From Stenogyne calaminthoides (lineage: Eukaryota > Streptophyta > Magnoliopsida > Lamiales > Lamiaceae): a DNA stretch of 64,000 nt. The notes under the pieces were generated by a model. It was given only the letters and a program-made list of their open reading frames with translations. It ran no database searches and was not told where the DNA came from. Of this stretch, positions 24,316-35,696 are shown piece after piece; position 1 is the first letter of the stretch; each line of letters begins with the position of its first letter. Location of the stretch: NCBI GenBank assembly GCA_037126765.1, contig JBBCBC010000022.1, positions 24,705,758 to 24,769,757 of the forward strand, read 5' to 3'. A program made the translations under genes and the position numbers.

Positions 24316-26360
24316 ACAATAGTGATATAAAACTTACTATCTGATTTTTTATGGAACCAGATTAATGAGGTGTCATGTCAACTCATCATTCACATAATTA
24401 ATTCTACTTAAATAAATTATATTATATCCTAAACCCTAAATCATGAACCATTCGGGTCGGGTGTGTTAGTGTTAGTGTCCTAGAGACAATCTATTGTAAG
24501 GACATAATATTCAGATAATATTAAGTGTTGGTTTAATATTATTGGTTATTTAATATTAAATGTATGGCATTACACTTATTAGAATATTATGTTTGCATTT
24601 GTTCTTATCTGTGTTCCCCTGAATCATTGTTGTCATTGGGTATGTGAGAACTCAGATGACTTAAGCATGATTCTCAAATAACCCCGATCAAGGATCATCA
24701 AGAAAGGGATATTGATGATGCAATGAAGATTGGTGTGCGATCTGCATCATACTCTTGGAGAGTGTAGTAAGATCTCACTTACTACGAGATACTAGGTATC
24801 TCATGATGGATGCACAAATACTTTGGAGGGTATTGATATACCCATCCGAGAAACCGTTTGATGTAGTTCCACTATATGTGTCTACGGGTGTCTCGGTTAG
24901 TGGGAGCGATGCGATACTCCTTTGACTTGAGGTCAATACGCACGACATGTGTGGAGTGATGAACTTTGATCACGACCGATGCTTGCACCCTTACATGGGT
25001 ATATATGGCTTGGATTGAGTTCATCACGAAGTGCATGTGCGTGGTAGTTGAGCTAAGAAAATGATTCATTCCTCAAAGTGGATTTAGAGAGAATATTCAC
25101 CTTCTCATCATAATTGGATCAAAGTCATTGGTCAATGCACGTCAACTTGGTTTTTGTGGCCAAGTGTGACATAAGTGATCAATTAATGATTAGAGATGAA
25201 TCGATTAAGTTATTTGAATAGACACTTCATCATGTTCGAGACTAATCGAGTATTCGAGAATGAAAGGAGGGAATCGCAATATCCCATGTTTCAATTACAG
25301 TTAGTTGCACGTTTCTCGCAACGTACCTCATATATTGAGAATGTATGATTTATTGTCTAGGGTTCAATTAAGACCGTTAGTTTGACTAATCGCTCGATAT
25401 ATGAGGGCCTATTGGTCACACAACAAGTAGTTCCCTTTTACGAATTATAGTTGGTTGATTAAATGTTAAATTGAATTTAATATTTAATTTATGGAAAATT
25501 AATTAATAATTGATTAATTTGGAATTAATTATTATTAATATTTAATTAAATTTAATTTAATTAAATAGAAATTCCCAACAATAATATATATGAAATATTA
25601 TTGTAGGATTTAATATATATGGAAATAAATCGTAGAGATTTGACATATATGGGAATTAAATTAGTAGAGATTTTTTATGCAGGAAATAAATCTAACAGAT
25701 TTATTCAAATAAAAATTAGGGATTTTATTTCCTAATCAGGTTAGCTTAAGATTTAAGTTGGGTCTCTCCTATATATATGACCTCTTGGGAATCCATAAAA
25801 CAGTTGTTCATATTTTCTCCATAAAATCTAGAGTAAGAATTTTCCTAGCAAATTCATCTCGGGGTTCAAAGCTGGCAAATTTGTGAACGGGTATTACGTG
25901 GATACCATAGTTTGAGAAATCTGCTCTTGAATTACTGTAAGATTTCTTATTATGTTTATTCGTAATCGTTTATGCAATTATATGTTCGTTGTTGGTGAAC
26001 TGTTTAATTCCGCTGCGCATGTATTACGTATTTACGTGCCTCTAAATTCCAACAGGGTGAACCATGAACTACTCGGGTCGTGTAAAAAAAATACAGGGTT
26101 TTTTTTTCAGTTCAGTTTTATTTTTTTATTTCAGTTCAATTTTTTTTATCCGGCCCGGACCCAAACTGACCATACCCAAATTCGGCCCGAGTGGTTTATG
26201 GTTCACCCGACCCGAATGGTTCATGATTTAGGGTGTAGTATATTATAAAACATTCTATAATTTATGTAAGTAGAATTAATTATATGGATGATGAGTTGGT
26301 AGACACCTCATTAATCTGGTTTCATAAAAAATCAGATAGTAGGTTTTATATCACTATTGT
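24316..26360. mobile_element. Foldback MITE split by a solo LTR
   Basis: The left arm (24316-24458) and right arm (26205-26360) are inverted copies of one another over about 150 bases at roughly 90 percent: ACAATAGTGATATAAAAC, then CTATCTGATTTTTTATG, through to CCTAAATCATGAACCATTCG. The 8-base sequence ATATAATA flanks both ends (24308-24315 and 26361-26368), although the flank is low complexity. The spacer between the arms contains the 1591-base solo LTR, inserted later. Removing that LTR leaves a short stem-loop element of about 450 bases. Confidence 0.8.
24464..26054 (+). mobile_element. Solo LTR with 5-bp target duplication
   Basis: Begins TGTTAGTGTTAGTGTCC and ends TTCCAACA, 1591 bases. 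It is flanked on both sides by GGGTG (24459-24463 and 26055-26059), a perfect 5-bp target-site duplication. The same LTR family occurs in the opposite orientation at 7045-8642. No primer-binding site or internal sequence follows, so this is the usual product of recombination between the two LTRs of one element. Confidence 0.92.
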
Positions 26361-26375
26361 ATATAATAATAAGCT

Positions 26376-26857
26376 GGCTAAATAATCAAATCTAGCACAT
26401 ACACTTACGTTTTCATCAATTTTAGCATATATTTTTCTCTCTCTCGAAATTTAACACATACTTTCACTTAATGTTTAAAAATATCCTGAATTATTATTTT
26501 TGGCAAAATTCATCTGATGTGGTCATTGGAGTTCACCTGCTTGCTGAAGTATAAATATTAAAATAAAAAAATAAAAAATATCACCGCCTAAAATTAAAAA
26601 ATAATGACCCGAAATATTTTTATATCCCACGTTTTCTCTTTTAGGTGGCGATATTTTTTTTTTTATATTTTAATGTGTACACATCAGCAAGACAGTTGAC
26701 CTTCAATGACCACATTAGACGAATTTTATCGAAAATAATGATTCAGGATGTTTTTAAATATTAAGTGAAAGTATATGCTAAATTTGGAGAGAGAAAAAAT
26801 GTATGTGTTAAAATTGATGAAAACTCAAAAGTATGTGCTAGAATTGATTATTTGGCC
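26376..26857. mobile_element. Mutator-like foldback MITE with 9-bp duplication
   Basis: The termini GGCTAAATAATCAAATCTAG and (inverted) GGCCAAATAATCAATTCTAG continue as long inverted repeats. The 9-base sequence TAATAAGCT lies directly outside both ends (26367-26375 and 26858-26866), the size expected of Mutator-like elements. The element is 482 bases, has no coding capacity, and forms almost one large hairpin. Confidence 0.85.
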
Positions 26858-27300
26858 TAATAAGCTATATTTTTTGCCTCAATGAAAAATAAAAAAATTA
26901 TTAAAAGGTATCTTTTAAGCAAAAATAGTCTAAATTTGAAGTAAGGGTTTTGTATGAAATCTCCATATGTATTCAATAAGACAAAGACTAAGAAAGGACC
27001 AGCAGGAAGGTCAATAGGGTGACATCTTTGCATATTGGTGAATTTGGTGCAACACCGTATACAGTGATTTTTTCAGGAACATTTAGGAATTTCAGCAGTA
27101 GGGTTTTGAATTTGTGAATACATATAGCGATCTCATACAAAACTCTTGCTTCAAATTTGTGAATACATATGGCCTAATAAGCTATATTTTTTGCCTCAAT
27201 GAAAAATTAAAAAATTATTCAAAAGGTATCTTTTAAGCAAAAAAAGTCTAAATTTGAAGCAAGGGTTTTGTATGAGATCGTCATATGTATTTAATAAGAC
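26858..27300. repeat. Direct and inverted duplication beside the MITE
   Basis: The ~135-base block starting with cctaataagctatatttttt at 26856 is repeated at 27174. Between them, 27124-27165 is an inverted copy of part of the same block (caaaactcttgcttcaaatt versus 27253-27295). Both direct copies begin with the last bases of the MITE end, so the second copy may have arisen after the MITE inserted. Confidence 0.6.
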
Positions 27301-27325
27301 AACATAAATATTATACTTTTTTTCT

Positions 27326-27604
27326 CTCTCCTCTCCGTACTCGATTTCTTATTTACTGTTTGCACGGTATCTAATATAAAAATAATTTATTAGTATTTGA
27401 GGAGATAAAATGATGTTTGCAAAATAAACCATTCTACTTTATGAATAAAGTAGATGTTTTTTTGGTTAAGAGTTTGAATGGTATGTGTGGTACATAAAAA
27501 GATGTTTGAAGAGTGTGATTAGTTTATATTGTTTATAAAAAGAAAAAATAAGTAGGGGACGACCCTTTTTGGAAAATGAGAAATCGAATATGAGACGAAG
27601 AGAA
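27326..27604. mobile_element. Stowaway-like MITE, diverged
   Basis: Left part tccgtactcgatttcttatt and inverted right part (ctcatattcgatttctcatt) are imperfect terminal repeats. The interior shares gtttgcacggtatctaatat with other members in the window. Exact ends and the TA duplication are not certain. Confidence 0.45.
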
Positions 27605-27741
27605 TATTATTTTTAAAGGTAAAATGTCGCTTTTTATGAAGTTTAAAAAATAAATTTAATGAAGAAACATAAAAATGATACATTTTTATTGAAAGGGTGA
27701 ACTTTTTTTGTTATAGCACGAACCAATTTCGTGGGACAATC

Positions 27742-28503
27742 ACCGCCTTGGTTTTTGCTCAATTGCAGCGGCCAGTTTGGTCTGTACCACCTCCCACCTC
27801 CCACCCGGCACCAGAACCGCCCTCGCTTGGTTCTTCCTTTCTTCGCCTGTGTCTGCGTCCCGTCACCGCCTTTTCTCTCGTCTCGATCTCGCTATTGCTG
27901 ATGCCGCTTGCAGTAGATTTTCAGCTCTGGGAACGGATCCACGGGTCGATCTTCCCCAACGGCGCCATGGTGGCTGATTGGTATATCGATTATTTGGATC
28001 CTCTTTTTTTTCTGTTTTGTAATTCAGTTTTTTTTTTCTTTTTTAGTTTTTGTTTTGTTGTTCCCCCTCTCCTCTATTAGTCTAGAAGTGAGTTGTCCAC
28101 GCCTTGGGCGTTTTCTTTCTAGATTTGGTTGTGTTTGTCTCCCCTTGTTGGTACGTTGAGTTCTCTATTTCTCTTTTTGTTAGTTTGTTGATGTTGTTGG
28201 TTCGTATATTACTTTTTAGAGACTAGCTTATTCATGGTGGTCTGTGCAAGCGGTCACGAGGACGGCATAGTTTTAGTTTCAGTGCTTTATTTGATGGCCA
28301 GACATAGGTAGCTCAAGTGTTGTTGTGTTCATCTCAAGACTGTTTGTTTTTATTTTCTCCAAGCACCTGTGTGTTTGGATTGTTGTGGAGATCCTGATTT
28401 GATTCGAGAGTATTATACTCCTTGTTTTTCCAAATGAATAAAAACTCTTTTTTCAAAAATAAACCAAATGAATAAAAGCTCTTGGTTCCAAAAAAGAAAA
28501 AAC
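27742..28503 (+). mobile_element. Retroposed sequence with 12-bp target duplication
   Basis: The 12-base sequence CGTGGGACAATC occurs at 27730-27741 and 28504-28515. Between them lie 762 bases that start GC-rich and end in two aatgaataaa phrases (AATAAA-type signals) followed by an A-rich tail (ccaaaaaagaaaaaac). Long duplications plus an A-rich 3' end are the hallmark of LINE-mediated retroposition. The 3' half resembles plant LINE 3' untranslated DNA. The 5' third (27742-27990) is unlike it: it is GC-rich, with an open frame rich in Pro, Ser and Arg. It could be a 5'-truncated LINE, a SINE-like chimera or a processed gene fragment. Confidence 0.7.
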
Positions 28504-28848
28504 CGTGGGACAATCCTTCAAAATCAACACATGATAAATATAGAATTATAAGTGGTGATATGATAAGTCTTGTGTAAAATCGTCATGGATTCATGGGTTG
28601 ACGGATATCACTTTTCTATTAAAAAAAATGTATTACTTTGAAGGTAACGTGTAGCACTTCTAAAACAACACATAAAAAGTAGGAGTACCACTTTTAAGGT
28701 AAAATGGTAATTAAAAAAAATATGTTCTACCTTCACAAAGTGATAAATTTTCTATTAAAAGGTGATATCAGTCAACCATGACTTCAACTTGAAATCATGC
28801 ATGATTTCACCATCAGCATCACCATGATTTCTAACTTGATATTAAGCA

Positions 28849-29085
28849 ACTCAGTTTTTTTTTATAACTCCGTATTCAGCCTAAAGACCGACTAATTCGA
28901 GAACCAGAACCCACCGTCCACTAGCAGGGGCCCTACTTCTAGTCAGAGTAAAGTTCTGTATGGACCAGTTCATCTCAAGAATTGATCGCACCCAAGAGGT
29001 TTCTAACCTGAGACCTAGAAAGGATTACATTCCTAAGTCCCAACCCTACACCACTTGACAAATTACCTATACCACAGATCCTATG
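28849..29085 (-). mobile_element. SINE, family 1, near full length
   Basis: On the minus strand a tRNA-like head holds an A-box-like segment (gtcaagtggtgtaggg) and a B-box-like segment (ggtctcaggttagaaacc). A body with gctagtggacggtgggttct follows, then a tail ending gaatacggagttat and a run of A (T run at 28853-28862 on the plus strand). Partial copies lie at 23645 and 43262. Confidence 0.65.
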
Positions 29086-29356
29086 CGACTATAATTCATT
29101 GGAGATTTTAACCATAAGCAGGATATAATTCCTCTACTCAAATGTTTACAATCTACATCATGCAAAGAAATATGAGCACTCCATAGTCCACACAAAGCCT
29201 AACAGGCAAGAAGAACCAATCGTCGTATAGGACTCACAAATTGATCGATAATTCTAATTTGGCCATAAACAATTGTCAGAACAAGGAAAAATTCAACTTT
29301 TCATTACATCATCAAACGTAACACTATAAAGTGTACCCCGATTAATCCATCAAGAA

Positions 29357-31739
29357 TCAAGCCTTGACACAGCAGTTAAAGTAGCTAAAGATGCTCCTCC
29401 TTGCCTGCAAAAATGCGATTGATCAAGCAAAACAAGTTAAAATATGCTTTAAAGAACAAAAAAAAAAATTGGTTGGGAAACTAGAAATAGTGTCTTGATA
29501 GTTAGATAAGGATAATTAACAAGCAAAAAAGTAGACATCACTTTCTTCTTTAAAACATATCAATTCTTGTCTAATTGTTCCAATTCATGTGCTTCGGTGC
29601 TTCTAAAAGAACTACAATAGTACCACAATTTTCGCTTTCTTGATTAATATATCAATTTTTGGCTAATCATTCCAATTCATGAGCTATATTACTTATAAAA
29701 GACAAACACACACACACACACACACAATCCCCAACAATTTGAACCACATGATTTTGTTCCCAAACATTCACATCACCTGCACATGCTATTAAGATCTTAA
29801 AAAACATTCATGGGCGTCATTTAGCCAAAGGGATGCCCTGTTTTCCTGAAGACTAAAGTCGATCAAGTTAAGGTCACATGTATTTTTATTTTATTTCAAT
29901 CTTCCAATCTTAGGTTTATACATCATTTTGTGCATGCAGTTCAATGCCCAGAATCTTTAATAAAGTTAGCAACTTCCCCAAAGTGAAAGAATGGGTTCTT
30001 TACAGAAGTAAGATACACCAAGATAGCTAAAAGTTTTGGTCTCATAACTTTTTCTACTGTCCAAAAGTTTAGAACTAAAATAGGACAATTTCTCGGAATT
30101 TGGAACTAAATCAAAAGTTAACTATTTTGGAATCAAATAACTTTTTAACTCTGCACCAAGACATACTATTGAAACATCCATTTGTCAACATGAACAAAAC
30201 AACACAAGTGTATAATGATGTGTGAATTTAGGAGAAACATACTATCGGAGAGTTGTTTTGATGGCAATCCGGAGGATCAACATGGGCACTGTTTGATTTT
30301 CTCGTGTTTGAAGAGATGATGAGCTCCTCCTCGTTTCCAAGACTAGCTCGTGACGGGTCCCGCTTGTTTTGCTTTCTCATTTCTCTTATTTTAGAGAAAT
30401 CCATAGAATAGTCTGGCAACGGTCCTTTTTGGTCCCAGTCCCCAAATTGTGGCACAGATAGCCATGGTGCATTCCTCTGAACAATCACAAAAAGTTCATA
30501 GTTAATAGAGAGGACCATAAGCTAAGAGAAAGTCTCTTGTGCACCAATTGCATTGGTGCACAACTAATACAGGTAATAATGTTCAATGAAAACAACTAAA
30601 ACTAACAAACTAATGTTGTTCAGTGAAAACTAATAAAGTTTAAAAATGTACTTGAGTTGCACGGTGCACCTAGTGCATACAAGACTTTGTCATAAGGACA
30701 ACGTATTTTTATAGTTAGTTTACAAGAATTCAAAATCACCATTAATGAAATCAATAAATTTTTAAAGAAAATATTCTTCGTTGAGACTTTGCTTCACAGA
30801 TAGGGTGATTCATGCAAGAAGAAAGGCATTTTTATCAATCTGCTGAAAAGCATCAACAAATTGCAATTCCTCCTTTGAATATTCAATGCCAACTCTTATT
30901 CAGCTGTTATCTCTATTATTGACTTCTGCATTCTTAAGCATATGCTTATAAAAAGATTGTTCACAAGATAAAGTTTTTAAACCAGAATTTCCTCTTTTGA
31001 GAATAAAAAGAAAAATAAAATTGAATCAACTATTCACTTATTCAACATAAAAAAATGAAAATGATGGAGAAACATATCAGAACATGCACAACTCATATAA
31101 TTAAAATAAATTAGAATTGATAGTTGTTGACATGGTTCATATTTTATTATCCCCTGCTCAGATGAACTATTTATAAAATTCTTAGCAAAGAAATTCAACA
31201 AATTCAGCAGGCTTCCATCATTTCAGCTAAGAAATAAAGTTAAAAAGACTATTTCAATCTTTCTTCTTAGAAAAACTCTCTTGTTTGTGAGGCCAACTGA
31301 TTAAGATTCATCAATTATTCAAAAAGAAAAATCCAAATCATAGTAATTTGTCTTCTTCATAAGCAAGTATAAACTAAATCAGCATACTTAGATGTAATTC
31401 CCAAATAACAACAATATACCATCAACTATGTTTTAAAAGGAATAAGAATAACTAAAACAGGACAAGAATTGATTTGATTTATTAATATAAGCATGCATAA
31501 CTGAAAAACAACTATGTAGAGTTAAATCAATAAAGTCAGAAAAAAGAAACCACACAAACAGCTAACTCAAGTTCTTGATATCATCGATCGTACACAAGCA
31601 AAAGCACAAAACAACAGGTAATTAATAACCATAAAAGAAACAAAAGGAAAAACTGAATCCAAACATTAAATCTTCAAAACTGATAAATCTTTATGAAAAA
31701 AAAAAAAAAAAACCCTCATACCTCCTTGCGATCTTCCAT
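29357..31739 (-). CDS. RIN4/NOI-family protein (AvrRpt-cleavage domain), 3 exons
   Basis: A 99-residue protein. Exon 1 is 31722-31739 (MEDRKE, donor GTATGA), exon 2 is 30243-30476 (acceptor TTCAG, donor GTATGT) and exon 3 is 29357-29404 (acceptor TTGCAG, stop TGA). All junctions are phase 0 with consensus sites. Exon 2 encodes the NOI core WLSVPQFGDWDQKG, then YSMDFSKIREMRKQNKRDPS and ASLGNEEEL. The VPxFGxW motif is the site known to be cleaved by a bacterial effector protease in RIN4. The C-terminus FNCCVKA has paired cysteines, which in RIN4 are acylated for plasma-membrane attachment. RIN4 proteins act as membrane-bound regulators of immune signalling; small NOI paralogues are less well characterised, so the role here is inferred. 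Residues and frame are intact, and the gene looks functional. A foldback MITE lies in intron 1, and a hAT MITE lies 230 bases upstream of the start codon. Confidence 0.9.
29707..29727. repeat. (CA)n microsatellite in RIN4-like intron 2
   Basis: About ten CA units lie within the 838-base second intron of the RIN4-like gene. Confidence 0.9.
30530..30697. mobile_element. Foldback MITE (GTGCACC family) in intron 1
   Basis: The left end aagtctcttgtgcaccaatt and the inverted right end aagtcttgtatgcactaggt bound a ~168-base element rich in aacaactaa / ttagttgtt-like words. Related copies lie at 43825-43935 and 44578-44738 in the PDCD2-like gene and, more distantly, in the 40.5-42.9 kb cluster. Confidence 0.6.
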
Positions 31740-31849
31740 CAGACAGCACTAAAATGAGAATTTTCTTGAAAAACAGGAGCACCCTTTTCGTCCAAGCTCA
31801 AGAACAAGCAGTTTCACTGAAAAGATATCTCTTTTTTCTTAAATTTAAA

Positions 31850-31857
31850 ATATAAAT
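31850..31857 (-). promoter_or_regulatory. Possible TATA element of the RIN4-like gene
   Basis: The minus strand reads ctatttatatttt about 110 bases upstream of the start codon, a TATA-like sequence at a plausible distance for a plant promoter with a ~80-base leader. It is conserved in copy B (around 52100). AT-rich context makes chance occurrence likely, so this is only a candidate. Confidence 0.25.
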
Positions 31858-31968
31858 AGTTCCAGAAAGAAAATAAAATCGGAAAAAAGGGGCTTAAAAA
31901 CAGCAGGTTTCTTTCCTTTGTGGGCAAAAAGAAGCACTCTATCACAATTCACAGGTTGTACACGTCTA

Positions 31969-32510
31969 CAGTGTTTTCAAAAATCGGTTGAACCGTCCGG
32001 TTGAACCGGTCGAACCGTGAACCGCTTTATATCATGGGCCCAATTCTTTCCTTAAAAACTAGTTAATTCAATTTTATTATTTTTATTATTTATTAAATCA
32101 CTTTTTTTTTTTTTTTTTATTATTTTTTCTAAACATCTCTATATAATGTTATTGTTTTTTATCTCAATATCATTTTCTCTCAAATAAATTCATTCACAAG
32201 TCATTAATTTCATTTAATCTCTTTATCGTAAATTACATATTATGTGGAATTAATCCACAACGCCATCATCTTTGGTCTCCAAACTCTATTGTATTTATTT
32301 TAATATAAGATTTATAAGTTATAAATTAGTATAATTTTAATATTTTATAAATAAATATTTATTTTTTAATGTAACATACAAAAAATAAAAAAAAAATACG
32401 ATAAATCAATTTAATCTGGTTGAATCATCTTAGGTTGAACCCAAGATTGAACCCAAGAATCGATCTTTCAATTTAGGTTTGATCAATGGGATTCGATTAT
32501 GAAAACACTG
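31969..32510. mobile_element. hAT MITE with 8-bp duplication in the RIN4-like promoter
   Basis: The termini CAGTGTTTTCAAAAATCG and (inverted) CAGTGTTTTCATAATCGA are flanked by the perfect 8-bp duplication CACGTCTA (31961-31968 and 32511-32518), the hAT size. Copy B has the uninterrupted site cgcgtcta at the matching position (around 52209), so the insertion happened after the duplication. The element is 542 bases and non-coding. Its left part contains cggttgaaccggtcgaaccg. Confidence 0.92.
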
Positions 32511-33108
32511 CACGTCTAACTGTCATTGTTTGGGAAATTTTAATCAAGATTATATAAGCAGATGTTATGAGATAAGGTTTGAATTTCGTGTTTATTACAA
32601 ATTCGCCCCTGGATTAATTTCACACGCTTTGCTTTTCTGCTGCTTTACTGGCACTTACCTTTTCAAAGCTAGTTGTTCCTGCAGCCTTTACACGGAAATT
32701 GTATTTGGCAATTTTGATTTCTAATTAGATGTTAGTTATTTTTTAACTCACATTTTCAAAATAATTTCGTTATTGGTTTCCATCTATAATCTTTGATATA
32801 TCTTTCAAATTTCAGATTATTTGGGTTATAGTTTATTTGGGAAATTTGAATTTTAAAATTTAAAATCGATTCTGGTCTTTCAAATTTCAGATTTTTGAAA
32901 ATAGTTTAAAAAATTTGAATTTTTAAAATTTAAATCGATTTGTTCGATTTTGAAAATCGATTAAAAAAAATATTATTACCATAATATAATTCGATTGTTC
33001 CTTCCAATTCTAAATAAGGATCTGATTGGTATGACTTGAGAATAATAATGGTGATAGATATTATTGATGGATCAATCAATGATGGAGTTATTAATTGTAT
33101 TGTTAATG

Positions 33109-33290
33109 TTTTTTTTTTATCGGACAAAGTTAGTTGTTAGTAGTTAGTACACTAAGCACCAAAATACTCCACGAAATCGTCAATCCACCTTATAACTCCC
33201 CTAACTCCAAATTCGTTCCCAGAGGGAATTGAATCTGGGTCTCCTACTCAAATGAGGAGTCCAGTGGTAAGGTGGGCTAAGTCACCTGAC
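33109..33290 (-). mobile_element. SINE, family 2
   Basis: On the minus strand it starts gtcaggtgacttagcccacc at 33290. It has an A-box-like region, then a B-box-like agattcaattccctct, a unique body, and an A-rich tail (T run 33109-33119 on the plus strand). Imperfect direct repeats of about 16 bases (aattgtattgttaatg and aattatatttttaatg) flank it, as expected of a retroposed SINE. Confidence 0.7.
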
Positions 33291-33904
33291 AATTATATTT
33301 TTAATGTTTGGTTAAAAATCAACAATAATTATCATTTAAGTAGAGTTGAGTGAAGGGTGAAATTATATAAGAAAAGTAGGATAATCAATTATTCATTTTT
33401 ATTCTCGTTACGAGTGTATTAAATATGTCAAACATTTTTAATGGGAATGATCCCCATTACCCCCTTCATTATTCACAATCAAGTGGGCCCTAAATGTTAT
33501 TTTAAAGTAGAGAATTTATTTCTAACTAACTGTTGTTTTATTATTATTTTTTTCCCTTTTTACCCCATCCAATTTTTATAATAATATTGATATTGTTAAA
33601 ATTAATGAATGTACGTTTGGTAAGTAAATACTCCAATGAGATTATATTTGTCACTTTATAGCCCTTTTTAATTTCATTTTCAAATCCTAAAACAACAGTT
33701 ATTTAAAATTGAAAGGAATATTGCACTATCTAAAAATAAAAAAACAAACACCCACCTTACGATTGATCAACTCTTCATTGTAATCGAACTTTGATTAGAA
33801 AAGTACTTTAAAAGTTGGCACACCACTACGATACGTTAAATACTTACTAAATAAATATCTCACTAATTTATTTATTTAATAGGAAAAACTACTGGTAAAA
33901 GATA

Positions 33905-35694
33905 TTCCTTTCGTCCCTCTTTTATTCGAACATTTACTATTTGCACGGGTTTTAAGAAAAAAAATTATTTATTAGTATTAAAGGGGATAAAATTAGTTTT
34001 TTATTGGGATTGAATGGTAAAGTAATAACATTTATGTAAATTATTAGGAAAATTTATAGTTTTGATGAAAGTTTCAAAACATGTGTAATAGGCCTTTCAA
34101 AAAAAAAACATGTGTAATATGATCAGTCAGACCTATTAGCTGACTGATGAGTCGGATAGGAAACCAGTTGATAATAATTGTATAGACAATTGATGTAATA
34201 ACATAGATTAGAATTGATTAAGTCTTGAAAATCAGAAGATAAGAAGAAATTGAAGATCAGTTTAACCCAAGATCGGATCAGTCATGATCAGTTGAGTAAA
34301 AGTCAGAAGACTCAAGACCAGTTGACCTGCTATGAGGAAATCAGTCGATCACAAGTTGTGCTAAGACAACTTAATCAGAAGACTCAAAGTAGATTGATCA
34401 GTTTGGTACTGATCAGTTATGTTCAAATCAGTTTACTTACAAGAACTCATTCAAGTCATACAAGTCGAATAGACAATCAGAATATGAAGAAAAGCGGTCT
34501 GACAAGGCGCCGAATAAGTGTACCTGTTAGCCAACGAGAGATCGACACGTATGTACAGAACTGATGAACGCAGGATATGGAGTATCAGGGTTCAACGACT
34601 AGAAATGATAAAATTGCACGTAAATAGCCATGTCGTCTCTGATAAACATCACTTCATCCTGCAAACCTACCCTAAATAGATCAAGATTCAAATTTCTCTT
34701 CAACGGCTCTTTGATCTTGAATTCTATAAATATGGGATCACTCCTTTGGAGTTAAGCACGAAAAAAAAAATCAAACTTCAAATTTACAAGCAATCTCCGC
34801 AAGAACACAGGAACTTCAAGCAATTCAAGTGTTCATCTCATACCTTCTTAGCAGAATCATCCTACTTAGCTTATAAGCTAAATACAAGTTAGGACTGATT
34901 CACTAGTTGGAAACCAAACAAATCCTTCCCCAAACATATCTTGTTAGGTTAGTTTGTTTGCAAGATTGTAAGTTAGGGTTTCTAACTTACTTTCTGGGTT
35001 TGCCGAGTGAGAACTCAGTAAACATTTATTTGTACTGTGTTGCCTGACACATTAAACTAAGGTGGTCGTTAGTAAGACCCCTGTTGATAGGCAAGAGTGG
35101 ACGTAGGACCAGTTTGTCCAAATCACTATAAAAATCTTATGTGATTTACTGATTTACTCTTGCACACACTTTTTTAAATTATCATGCATGTCTTAAGAAA
35201 GATCAGCCCAACACCAAGCTACTAATCAGATCAGTTTGACACTTTGTCTACTAATCAATCAGAACACTTAAGACTGATTTTCTGAAGAGTTTTTCTACAC
35301 GGGTTAAAACTAGCTTCCGCACATCAGCTAAGCTGATAGACATCCAATTAACCAGCTTTACAACAGTCAGTAGGTTGGATATCAGTCCAAGCTGATTCAC
35401 CAGCACTCTACATCAGCATTTAACTGCCCCAATGCTGATCACGCAAAAGTTTGAAAGTCTATTCACCCCTCTAGACTTTCACATCATTGAACCCGTTCGG
35501 GACCTACATAAATTAGAAGAGATAAAATTGAATATAGCATGAGAAAAGTAGCGGCATTGAGTGCAATATTGAGATGCTCGAGGAGTATAGATAAAAATAA
35601 AGCAGTTGTTTTATTGTCATTTATAGAAATGTTCAATTAAGTTTGGGACGGACCTTTTTTGACAAATGTTCAAATAAAAGAGGGACAGATGGAG
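33905..35694. mobile_element. Stowaway-like MITE interrupted by an LTR
   Basis: The left end TTCCTTTCGTCCCTCTTTTA and the inverted right end CTCCATCTGTCCCTCTTTTA are terminal repeats, with TA at 33903-33904 and 35695-35696. The two halves (33905-34043 and 35509-35694) together make a normal-sized MITE of about 325 bases. The middle is a later LTR insertion. Confidence 0.75.
34044..35508 (+). mobile_element. Solo LTR, Copia SIRE-like, inside a Stowaway MITE
   Basis: A ~1.4-kb insertion ends with ttcacccctctagactttca and acccgttcgggacctaca, the ending style of SIRE-type Copia LTRs. It contains a TATA box (tctataaatatggg, about 34723). The 7-base repeat taaatta flanks it (34037-34043 and 35509-35515). 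The expected TG start is not present exactly at 34044, so the left border is less certain than the right. No internal domain follows, hence a solo LTR. Confidence 0.55.
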
Positions 35695-35696
35695 TA

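Larger units (their letters stand above)
30838..33790. repeat. Segmental duplication, copy A
   Basis: From gctgaaaagcatcaacaaat (30840) through RIN4-like intron 1, exon 1, the 5' leader and upstream DNA, this segment matches copy B starting at 48799. Identity is about 93-95 percent by eye, apart from insertions in either copy. Clear similarity runs to about 32765, then resumes for a short block at 33669-33785 (matching 56783-56885). The hAT MITE at 31969-32510 is present only in this copy. Confidence 0.85.

Noticed and set aside
27697..28080. 127-codon open frame with Pro-rich and hydrophobic parts
   Set aside because: It crosses the 5' border of a retroposed insertion at 27742, so it cannot be an ancestral gene, and no domain is recognised. 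The insertion itself is reported instead.
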